Source: Desarmillaria ectypa
Lineage: Eukaryota; Basidiomycota; Agaricomycetes; Agaricales; Physalacriaceae
Length of the DNA: 64,000 nucleotides
Assembly: GCA_030407005.1 (NCBI GenBank)
Contig: JAUDYN010000008.1
Span: 868,001 to 932,000 of the forward strand
Direction of reading: 5' to 3'
The notes under the pieces are model-generated. The model ran no database searches and had not been told where the DNA came from. It saw nothing but the letters and a program-made list of their open reading frames with translations. The position numbers and the translations under genes are program-made. Positions 47,747 through 58,571 of this stretch are shown one piece after another. Position 1 is the stretch's first letter. Every line of letters starts with the position of its first letter.

Positions 47747-49004
47747 GACTACTACTACGATGGTAGCAAGTTCTAGGTACGTACTTTCAATGAGAGTGTG
47801 AACGCGGCCTTATAGTTCCTAACTTTACTATGCCGCATCCAGCTTCGGATCCTAGAATGCATGTCAAAATCATTACTTCTCGCTGTTTCATTCGTTAAAT
47901 TCATTGTCTAGTCGGCTATCTTCTTGACAACTTCTACAACTGGTGCTCCTGGTTCGTCGTTTTTTGACGAGTACTTTGTTATTTGCACTGATGTACTCTT
48001 CTAGGACCATGGAAAAACAAGCGTCTAGGAACATCGACTTCGTCTGGTGACACTTATCATGTACGGTACCGTAATTATTGTAAGAAGCTTTCTAACAAAG
48101 CATCCTCCAGGCTATGGACCCCAAGTAAGCTTCTTGCTGCTGGAGATGTTGTCTCTGTCCTCTTTCAGTCTCTTCATTTGTACGTCCCCCTGGTCATTCT
48201 ACACAATGCCTTCTGATTCCGTGATAGCTGGAAGCACCTGGCATCTCAGCATTGGAAGATTCTTGGCAGGCCTCAAGATGATAAAGAAAGTCTTTGAGAA
48301 AGCATTTATTTATTTACTGTATGCAGACCCAGCTCGTCCATGGGACTTTCTGCCAGTTCTTCCGTTACGTCGTTGGCTGAACGTACGGATGACGATGGTG
48401 CCGTGGATCTACAAATACAGAAGCTACTACTATCTTTCCACGTCCTGGGATATCTGCTGTGAGGAACGTCCAGCACCTATAACATCCGTGTTGGAAGGTC
48501 AACAAGGTAGCGGATCACTTCTCGCGTGAAGTCTTTGGACGTTAATCGCGTTCTTACAGCATCTCTGGTACCTATTACGACTAAGATGGCGTCTCTCTTA
48601 TTGAGGGAGGAAGGTTCCTTGTCTTGGAGAGTCACGACCAGGTATACGAGAGTCCCAACATGGTGAATGGTCCTTTTTTACTATCTATTCACAAATCTAC
48701 GGGCCCGACGATCAAGACATCTTCGAAGATAGCGACGGTCCTATTCTTGTTTACCATGAGTTGACTATATTTTAGCTATCTGATCCCTATTCAAGCCCGC
48801 TCTTTTAAATTATTACACCTCGTCGGGCAGCTACGTAGAGATCTTCATCCCCATTGGTGTGTGCGTAGCGTGACATCAACCTCCTCGAATTTTCTACGGG
48901 ATGGCCAGTAAGTAGCAAAGTGTCACTCCCTATCCCTGCCGTTCATCCCATATCTTGATCTACTCAATCGTAACACTTCACCTCTGATCGTGTCATGAAT
49001 GAAA
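47747..49004. other. Poorly preserved coding-like sequence of unknown identity
   Basis: A plus-strand frame at 48047-48529 and neighbouring segments (48595-48770) have moderate coding character but stop repeatedly, and I recognise no family. It may be a decayed gene or carried-over sequence in the spacer between the two duplicated units. Confidence 0.3.
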
Positions 49005-49867
49005 TCACACGAGAGGACGGCGATTTCGACTATGACGAGTTCGCTTAGTTCTCGCGGCAGGATTCTCCGGTAGCAACTCCATATCGATGAGCCTCCGATC
49101 GCTCTGGCTAGGAGGTAATGGTGCATTCGCGGCGTATGGATGATACACTAACGCAGAAGAAGGTACTGGAGGGTGCGTTTTCCAAACGGGTTGCAAGACT
49201 TGGGCTACCATCAAACAAGGAGCATGCGTGAGAGACGGGGACTTCGCGTGAATGAGTTTCTTGGTGCTCGAAGGAAAAGGCTGTAAACGCCAAGATATTA
49301 GATGCAGTCAAAGATGCATAGAGGGACGTACCATGACTGGACACTCGGATTCTGCATGTATCCAACCAATATCTACCGCGATAGCCTCAGCTCGTTTGCG
49401 TCTTTGAATACTTTGCCACTCAGAGTCTTCATGTTGTCGCGGAGGGTTTCTGTTATTGTGTTCAAGTGTATGCATGGTGAAAAGACATAAGAGCTCACAT
49501 GAACACTTGGGTGCTGTATTCAGGGTATACCTTGACGTGTTGCGGTTGGTTGGACGTTGACCATAACCTGAATACTTGATACGGATGAGTGCAGACGGAT
49601 AGAAGACGCATTCAGACCAAACGCACGCAACTGTTCATTCCCTTCCTCTTTGACCGACTCTGAAGTTTCTCTTTTTTTCCTACTTGTAGCGTCGTTTCCG
49701 ACATCTATCAATTTGCGTATTTTTTCATTCAGAGATGTGACAAGGGCGCCATCAAATTCTTCGCCAGCTTCGACATCAGAGTTAAGCACAAGGTCTTTAC
49801 GGGTAATGCTCTTCGTTGCCGATACTAGAAGATGTGGATTCGAAAAGCGGGGAATTGACAAGGTCAT
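49005..49867 (-). CDS. Hypothetical protein, intron structure unresolved
   Basis: ATG 49867 opens a minus-strand exon to 49531, charged and helical (NEKIRKLIDVG, then RKKRETSESVKEEGNEQL). A GT-AG intron 49530-49450 joins it to 49449-49373, giving a 137-aa product ending ANELRLSR. Alternatively, another frame through the same second exon (PPRQHEDSEWQSIQRRKRAE), followed by an intron at about 49331-49282, leads to a Pro/Arg-rich C-terminus ending at 49005; but the first junction is out of phase for that choice. No family recognised. Either alternative splicing or a decayed gene is possible. Confidence 0.4.
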
Positions 49868-50355
49868 GGTTTGAAGGAGAAACAAGTCGTGAGAAAGTCA
49901 TTCCAAAATTGGAAGGGGTTAACCTCGGGCACAACTTCTCAAGGGTTACGGAATGTTGGATCCGAGATGAAGTACCCGTGTCTAAGCGTGAACAGCGGCT
50001 GGATCCTAAGGTTGCACTTTTAGATCAAAGACATGAATCAGCCCACTCTGAAATCATGAGATATGTCGGTAGGTATTATAGCTGTATATTACTAATTAAG
50101 CTATCGATATAAATTATTCCAGTGATATGCATAGGGTATCATGTCGTATATGAACCGAAGAGAATGGAAAGGAATAATCTGAGATCACCATCAGCCCCCA
50201 TACTGTATCATGAAACAATGAAACCCACCATGTGTAAATTCGTGAATTTTGGAGGCTTTGCGTCGTACGACTCAGATCTGACAGGTATGCTGAGCTCCGT
50301 CGTGAAGGCTAGTACCACGGTTAGACACCAGCTACCAGTATACATGGAACACTAA
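49840..50355 (+). CDS. Hypothetical coding segment, no start found
   Basis: A plus-strand frame runs to about 50065 and joins, through a plausible intron (GTAGGT... to ...TTCCAG, about 50066-50121), to a frame ending at TAA 50355. The joined peptide reads through MRYV-ICIGYHVVYEPKR and ends LPVYMEH. No upstream ATG in frame and no recognised domain; it overlaps the start of the minus-strand hypothetical by a few tens of bases. Could be a gene remnant. Confidence 0.25.
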
Positions 50356-50732
50356 TCACTGATTCAGATAAGGAATCAATCGATACTATAGGACTTAGGT
50401 CCCTCATTGCAATCGCAACGGTATCTTTTGTTTGATGGATATCCTCATGGTCAGACTCGACGTGACGTTCTACCAGGGATGTGTTAAGTAGAACGGAGAC
50501 TACCCGGGAGACAGACGCAAAGCGGGACGAGCGTGAGGAAGACATGAGGGCGACGGATGTGTGGATTATTACTCACTTGGCGCTTTATTATACTTAGACA
50601 GTACCCGATCATGACGTCAGACGATCGATCCCGGTTTGCCGGCCCGTGCCAGGGTAATTATTGTCAAATGTCAGCGGGCGTTAGTCCGACTCGGTGTCCG
50701 ACGCCGAGTTCCAATTAACTACATATTACACA

Positions 50733-51729
50733 ATGTCTAAAACAGCAATCGTAACCGGGGCATCCTCAGGTATCGGACGACAATCCGCAATTTCCTTGTC
50801 CAAGGCTGGCTGGAACGTCGTCCTGACGGCCAGGCGTGAAGAGGCTCTCCAGGAATCAGTCGAATTATGTGTCCATCCCGAGAAAAGTCTTGTCATTGCG
50901 GGGGACGTTACCAATGAAGATTTCGTCAAGGAACTCTTCGCCAAATCAGTGGAGAAATTCGGTGAGTCGTGTTCCGAGTCGGAGTCATCTTTGATCGACG
51001 TCGATGCAGGTCGATTGGATCTACTCTTTAACGTTAGTATATTCAAAATCTTATTTGGAACGCTCAACATTTCAGTATAGAATGCTGGAACAAATTCCCC
51101 CCAAGTCCCAATCGAAGAATTATCACTGGACACATTCCAACGAGTGATAAACGTCAACCTAACCGGTCCATTCCTTTGTACCCGCGAAGCATTCAAGGTT
51201 TTCAAGAGCCAGACTCCTCCCGGCGGCAAGTCAATAATATTTCATCTAAATACATATCCGGACCTCATATCGTTTGTAGGCCGCATCATCAACAACGGTT
51301 CCCTCTCAGCCCATGTGCCTAGGCCTTTCTCCTTCCCATACACAACCTCAAAGCATGCCATTACCGGACTTACAAAGTGCACCTCTCTGGACGGTCGTCC
51401 TTTCAATATATCATGCACCCAAATTGACATCGGTTTGTCTTACTATTTCACTTACTACTGTTGACTTATAAGGCTCTGCAGGCAATGCGCGAACAGATAT
51501 GGCTGCAAGACTTTCCAAAGGGGCTCTTCAGCCCGACGGTAGAGTAATACCAGAGGCTATGATTGATGTTCAACACGTCTCCGATACCATCGTTCATATA
51601 GCTAGCCTACCCAATGACGTGACTGTCCTCAAAATGAACATCATGTAAGTAATATCTCCGCAACTTCAGGATTGCAAGCTACTAATCGCCAGAAGGCCAA
51701 CACACACACCATACATCGGGCGAGGATGA
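50733..51729 (+). CDS. Short-chain dehydrogenase/reductase (SDR)
   Basis: Six exons: 50733-50961, 51010-51032, 51081-51225, 51280-51432, 51482-51644 and 51693-51729; phases agree, 249 aa. Classical SDR motifs are TGASSGIG (cofactor glycines, residue ~10), NAG at the start of exon 3, [12 protein letters not shown] (catalytic Ser) and [13 protein letters not shown] (catalytic Tyr and Lys). The end PYIGRG matches the common fungal C-terminus. Intron 3 (51226-51279) has a GCAAGT donor, a GC-AG intron. Exon 2 is only 23 nt. The reaction is NAD(P)H-dependent oxidoreduction of an unknown alcohol/ketone. It converges on phytochrome 2 with 220 bp between stops; the same pairing existed in unit 1, where the SDR is dead. 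Confidence 0.93.
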
Positions 51730-51949
51730 TAACACAGACAGATTTTAATTGCTATACTAGAATATGGATACCACTTGCGTATATTATAGTTCTATGCAAA
51801 AAATGTAAGGATCCGATGCGTGACAAATGTAAATATACTAGAAATACAGGTCTTGCGCGTGAATATAACTTAACTACCGACAAACACGAAGGGAATAATG
51901 ATAAAGAAGCGAGTGATGCTAAAATGATAATTTAAGACAGCACTCTGCG

Positions 51950-53637
51950 TCATGAACTCTGACTGCTAGATGCCAGGTCATCCAAGGGTAGATTCTCCCG
52001 GAGCCACCCACCACTCTCCCAATTACAACCGGGCCGATACACGTCTCGCTGACGCTGGCATACATCAGTCACACCGGAAAGAATCACACCCAGTCTTTTG
52101 AAGTCGATAGGCTTCAGTATCCATCCGTCCATACCACACTTCAACAGCTTATCCCGTTGCTGTTCAAAAAGAGACGCAGATACAGCGAACATAGGAATGC
52201 GCCCATTCAACCGATGTGATAGCCGAAGGGTTGATACTGGTGATTCTGCCTCAACTGCTCGTATTTTCTCTGTTGCTTCAAACCCATTCAGAATGGGCAT
52301 GTTGAGATCCATCAACACGCAATCAAAGTCGCGATCCGCCTTCACGATGTCAAGACCTTCCTGTCCATTCATAGTATTGACGACGGTATGACCATCGAGT
52401 TTCAGTCGCTTTGCGAGCAATTTTTGATTAATAATGTTGTCCTGTATGAATCTCAGCATAAAGTTCATTGAACATAACCAGACGTCGTACCTCTACAATC
52501 AAAACTCGCATTTGGGATGGAGCACGTTTCTGTGAAGAGCCCAGCTCCGCGGAAGCCAAAGGACGGCTTCCATGGGTAGATCTGGCAACAGTGCCCGGAC
52601 GAAGATTAGCGCTGGGCGTATTTATATTTTCGTCCATTTTGATGGGTCTAACAGGGACTTGGGACCCAACGACTTCGAACGTTCCCTCACTCTGTTTCCT
52701 CGAAGGAATATTTGGGAAACCGTCGATCTTTCGCTCGTCCTCCAATGAAGGCGATGACTTCTGCGACGAAGATTTCGGTCCCATATGATTCGATGATATG
52801 GCTTCAACCAGTGAATCGATCTCGTTGCCAGAGTTGATGCTGGGAGGGCGAGAACGAATACGAAGCGAGTCTGAGGACGATGCTCGAGAGGAGCTCGATA
52901 AGGGGTTCGCTTTCCCTGTGTAAAAGGAAAGTGGGATGAGGAAGGAAAATCGGCTGCCTTGTTCAACCCTAGAGTCAACTCGAAGCTGTCCACCCAGCTG
53001 TTCGACGATATGGGCAACCATTGCCAGGCCCAGCCCTACAATAGATATTGAGCAATGAAACAAATTCAAAAAATGGACAGTAATTACCGACACCAGCATC
53101 TGTACCAGTTTTAGGCTGCGATGTTTCTACCTGTTCGAATTCTCGAAAGATATTTTCAAGCATCTCTTGCTGTATGCCGCATCCGGTGTCTGCCACCACA
53201 ATCTCCACCACCGTCTGCTGCGGGTTACGCAGACCAACAGGTTCTTGTGTTGGTACACAGCACACTGTGATGGACCCTTCCGCCGTGTATTTCACTGTAC
53301 CAAAATAAGAGAAATGCGAGAAACCGTGACAATTGACACGTACAAGCGTTCGCCGTGAGGTTCTGGACCACAGTCTGAATCTTCCTAGCGTCACCAATAA
53401 CTTCTTTTGGACTTTCAGATATATCTAGAATGAAGTCGATAGACTGTCGTTGGGCCTCGCTTCTGTACGGGCTGATCGCCTCCTCGATGGCTGCAGGTAG
53501 ATTGAAGAGTAGATTGAAAGATGTCTCGTTCCCGCTCTCTAGTCTTGTGAGGTCCTACACTGATGATCAGACACAGATACTATAGAGAACATAGACACTG
53601 CGAACCAACAAGTCATTGATAGTGAAGAGTAAATTCT
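51950..53637. repeat. Near-identical tract shared with 39191-40878
   Basis: Partner of the tract in phytochrome 1; same length, no indel, about five differences. It ends inside the intron preceding the [10 protein letters not shown] exon, exactly where the two introns stop resembling each other. Confidence 0.9.
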
Positions 53638-56600
53638 GAAGAACGAGATTAGAATGACCCTTAATCAGTGGTGTGATTAAATCATGCCTTTGAAGCAGAG
53701 TGCGATTGACTCAAGTTGTCGCGTGTTTCACTGTCCAGAGGCCCATTCAGCGCCATTTCCAGGTAGCTACATAAGCATAAGGCTAGGATTGCAGACAAAC
53801 GATAAAATAGCTAACTTGATAATATGGTTTAGAGGAGTCCGAACTGAGTCTTGTTTTATATGTGTGTTTGTCCTTGAATATCGCTCACTCACCTTCGTGT
53901 GAAGCATTAGACAGCAGCAAGTTCGTCAGCTTAGTCGTCTGCAACGCGCTCTCCTTCTGCCTCCACACCTCAATGAACTAGAACGAAGGATGATCAGCTC
54001 AACGGTGATAAAACAACATTTTTCACGAACCTTTCCATAAACCAATGCCAACACGCCGGCAGTCTCCAGTTGCTCGTCCGTCCAAGCTCTACATCTTCCG
54101 GCGACAGTCTCCGACCAGATCTTAAATGATTTTCTGGGCTCTAACATTGCATTTGACCCATCTCCTCTGAACGGCTTCCCGGCCCAGTGAACATGGCAAG
54201 GTTGTCCTTTTCGTAGGAACGCGATAAAGTCCTTGCCCCCACTCGATAGAGGAACGTACATCAGACCCGCAACTACATCGAGACCTGCATTGATCGGTTT
54301 GACACGGCTGCAGTCATGTAAAAGTGACTTACCCGTAGAAATTTTAAGGTCAGGATAGTCAGAAGTAACAGCTTGTGATACCTGGATGGTTCTGCAGAGA
54401 CATGTGAGGAAGCAGCCATCCTAGGCATAGGTTTGGTTTACCGGAATTGCTTCAGTCTGAGGTACTCGGCCATGATCAAGATCTCTTGTCCGTGTTCGTT
54501 GGCGCCTAGGATCTTTGCACCGTCGCCGATGACCAAAACGCCAAAATCGGCATCAAACAAACTCAGCAAACTGTCGAAGTCCGATACGATATAACCAGTC
54601 TAAAATTCTGTTCAGCGGCTGATAATGGGTAAAGACATGAAGAGCGGTACGGGATGGTTATCTGAAGTCATCGTGTTTATCTGGGGGTGAGGGAGGTCGA
54701 AAAAGTCAGGTAAACGTCTCCTCAGGGTTGACTAGGGACGCACAAGTTTCCGGGTGTGCAATCGTTGAGCATAGCTGAGCCTTTCAATGTTTCTGGATAT
54801 GGACTGGCTGAGAAGTTTGAGCATCTCTCGAGTGGGAAGTGATACACGCATCCCACGCGGCCCGTATGAATGACATGCCACTAAACCCCACAGAGTGCCA
54901 AACGCCATGATAGACTTGAGCAGGAAGTCAGATTTAACGATCGTCTCTAAAAGCAACAGACGTACAATAGACATCGAAGCCCGAACACCCATGTTGCCGA
55001 GATCTGTGAACTAATTGGTATTTTAAGTTAGACTATGACATACGAACAGACATACATTTAACATGAATAGGACTCATAGCGCGCAGGTGGCAATGCGTCA
55101 TATCTAGAGGTTGCTCGAGATCTTCTTTGGACTGCACTACGATCCGAGCTGTCGCCTGGTCCCGATCGTAAAGAATTCGGACTTTGTCTGTACACAGCGT
55201 GAGCCTCCGCCGGTATACGATATGATGGTGTTACGAAGACAGCCTACTTGTTGTATATAACTGCCTGGCCTATAGAATACGGTGAATATGGGCTCAGACA
55301 AAAAACCATATCCGCTTACTTGTGCTGGTATATCCCCCGCAGGAAAATGCAAGCCCTTGTAAAGATCATGTGTCATATTCCAATCGACCAATTCGGCGAC
55401 GACCTGCCCATTCCACTGCTCGTCAAACTGGTACACAAGAACCCTATGAAATTGCGTCAAATCCTTGATAATACCAACCACCACCTTCAAAAAGGTTTCC
55501 AAGTCTAGCGGATTACCAAGCTGCTCGTTGATCTGAGCCATGATCGCCAAAACATCCATCATCTCACTACCTCCTGGGATCATCGTTTTTCTACTGCGCC
55601 GAGATTTTGACTTCGTGGAAGTAGGTTCTGAGGGAGTCATCCGTGTTAGGCGGCGCAGGCGCTCCAGAGCAGGAAGCGGCTTAGACACTGAGGTCGTACT
55701 TTCCAAAATATCCGCAGCACTCGGGATCCAGGTGTCATCGCCGTCGAGACCTGTAGGCGAGGACAATATAGCTGGCGCATTAAGAGAATTGGTGTCCGTA
55801 TCAGGTGGACTAGGAGGCGACGGTTGAGGGGAGGTGTGTAGCCCATGAGTTCGGGCGCCTGGGCCACTACATGAGCTCGGTAGGGAGCTACTAGTAGTCG
55901 TATCGCCAGTACCCAGTGAAGTTCTGCCCAAACTGTCGTTCGAAGTCCCACCCGCAGTTATACTGTCAGAGCCCGAACCAGAGGCATTTTCCCCTAGCGA
56001 AGCTGGACTCCTGGCCTCAGGCAAAAAAACAGGTGGATACAATGGATTCAACACGTCCACCTCCAACTCGAACTCCATGACGAATAACTTAGAATTCGAC
56101 CCCGTTGCGCTTGGCGGCCTATGCATTGCACACCAACATGTCCATAAACGTCGATCTTCGCTTGACGCCCCATCAAAACCAATTGCATCTGGAGGGACTG
56201 TTGCCGTTCCAGGGGCTCCCCAGCCTGATATGCGAAAGATGTGTGGAGGGTCGTGCCCGTCGTCAGACGGTTGTGAACCTGGCTCTGAGAGGAATTGAAC
56301 GTTATTCCAAAGTAAACCGGCTTGTGATTCCGGTAGCGTATCTGTGAAACAATCCAGGGAGAAGAGATACCGCGGGGACAGACCCAACAGTTCAGTAGAG
56401 TTCTAAATTCTGCCCTCAGCCTCGGCGATCTGTGAAACGAGAAAGTGACTACCTCAGACACTTGACGGACAACCAAAACGTCATCTCGTTCATCTACAAC
56501 GATCAGCACACCAAAACCTTGGACAGCACCGGGAGTTCGAATCGGCTGTAAATTGTTTAGTTTTTGAGGAAATGGGGATGTAGAATGAACGTGCTTCATC

Positions 56601-57674
56601 TTCACAGCGCGTCAGCTTTCCTTCTCTTCCAAGTACAACGTGATGTCCATGTTCACCTTGCATGGCTTGAAAGCGAACTGTGAAAAGAGGTTCCTCCGAG
56701 GACGAGATCGGTTGCGAGCCCGCGGTATCTTCCGGAGAGGCATTCAGCCCATTACTATCTCCCGTTGCTGACAAATCTGAGCTATTAGAATGCTCCGATG
56801 TATCAGGGGTGCAACCAGAGGATTGTCCAACTCCACCATTGAAAGAATGCAGAGAACCTGATGTACTGGAGTGGGAGGATGTAGATATTGGTACCAGGCG
56901 GACTAGACCAAGCTTTGAGGAATTAAATGGAATAGGGACAGCCTCGAGTACTGAGGAAGTGCTTTTTGACGATGCGAAAGCATCCTGAGCAACAGGAATG
57001 GTAGAAGAATGACACGGATTGAACTCGGCGAAATCGCTGGAAGTCGACAAGGGCAATGATGACGAAGGCTTAGCACTAGCCGATGAAGAATTAGAAGGAT
57101 AGCGGGGGAAGAAATTTGCTGAAGAAGGTAGTGTGCTTTCCGCTGGAAGATGCGGTGAAATGTCGGAGATTGACTGGTTTTTCTTCTCACTACGTCGCCT
57201 AGCAGACGCAGAGTGGGATGGAGCAGCGGTTGCTATACTATGAGAACCGCGTGGCTTAGCATTTGAAGGGGATGGTACTTCGTTAGGGTCGTAAGCTGGC
57301 GTGTCAGGATTAGTCGTAGTACCATCTGCCACATAGGAGAGTAAATATCGGGGACGATAAAGCCAAAAAAATTACGCACGCGCTCTTTCAACTTCCTCTG
57401 CAATCCACTTTGAAAGTTCCAGAGATGGCGCCGCGCCTACGTTACTGACTGTGGTACGGAGTTCCTGAGCCGGTTGTATACCGGTTAGGAGAGATTTGAC
57501 AGGATAAATGAACGATTTTGAAGGCGAAATTTGGAGTTGTGTAGGATCCGCTGCATTTTCGCGGTCCCTGTCGTCGCTGTACATGAATGGACAACAACAA
57601 CCTGTTCTTGGTACACGAAGTTGGAGAAACTGGCTGATTGCCTTTTTCGGAGTTGATGACGCAGTTGACGTCAT
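51950..57674 (-). CDS. Fungal phytochrome hybrid histidine kinase 2
   Basis: Tandem paralog of phytochrome 1 with the same exon layout as far as checked: exon 1 ends 57380, exon 2 57325-56595, last exon ends 51950. Domain order is Ser-rich N-terminus, PAS with Cys in [19 protein letters not shown] ([19 protein letters not shown]), PHY, His kinase with NASHEVRTPL, and receiver with [10 protein letters not shown] and ILKPI. I found no stop or broken junction in the segments checked. GC donors at the PAS intron (56594) and the post-H-box intron recur. ATG 57674 gives an N-terminus starting [13 protein letters not shown]; an in-frame ATG at 57584 corresponds to the start used for copy 1. The 3' part is almost identical to copy 1, while PAS-GAF-PHY is clearly diverged, so ligand or spectral tuning may differ while signalling output is shared. 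Confidence 0.92.
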
Positions 57675-58571
57675 CCTACGAGTGAGATCTTTTTTCTAGA
57701 TTTGACCCTGAAAAAGGAAAAACAAAGCTGCAATCTCACATGACTCGGGAGATCGAAACGAGAACATCTCCGAGGTTTGAGCTTGAACCAGGATGTCTGG
57801 GACCGCGGAACCATCGAAAGTCATAAACCTCGCCGGCTATCCGGTTGTAAAAAAAAAAAAGGACTCCTGATTAAACATGTCAGTACTGAACGTAGAACAT
57901 AGATCCGATTGAAGACTCAGGTAGCTCGGCGCATAAAAATTTAACCGACGTGCAACGATGTACTTGCCATGATAGCGAACCAGCACGAGGCCCAGAGAAT
58001 TAGGCTTTAGGTCCTATTCCAATCATGCACGGACGTAGAGTATCCAATTTCGATGAAAGATTGGAGCTCGAGGTCGTGTTGATGTATCTTGAGGCACTGG
58101 ACAAATTATGGATCAGATGAAATGTTGAGACTCACCGTCTCGTCTTCTATCACATCGCCCTACTTCTTTCTCTTCGACGTATTGAGACTATCGATCCAAA
58201 ACGAGGTATTGGCGGTTGGACACCCTTGACCCAGCATACATACCACGACTCCGTTCCTGCCGCTCGAATTATACCGTAAACAATATTTCAAGGGACACCA
58301 ACAAGAACAGGCACTCTGATGTCCTGATAATGGATTGCGCAGATGTTTAAGTACCTAGGTTTCAGGGTTTCAAATGGAATGATGAGCAGCTTTTATGGAT
58401 TACACACGTAAATTACAGTTCCGCACCAAAGGCGACCCGCAAACGAGTGTTCAATTTGAACGTCGGACTTGAGCTCAGAAAAGGACAAAGACTTATTAAC
58501 ACGAACCATTCAAACAGGATCGCACCATGAATGTACAAACAATACTATAGATTTTGTTCTATTCTTACCAT
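57675..58571. other. Phytochrome 2 promoter side and carboxypeptidase 3' flank
   Basis: No supported gene or repeat. An A-rich run is at about 57848-57860. Both neighbouring genes are on the minus strand. Confidence 0.5.

Noticed and set aside
47759..48540. Possible AAA-ATPase or membrane-protein gene
   Set aside because: Hydrophobic stretches are visible, but no Walker or other family motif was found and stops interrupt the best frame; left as unknown.
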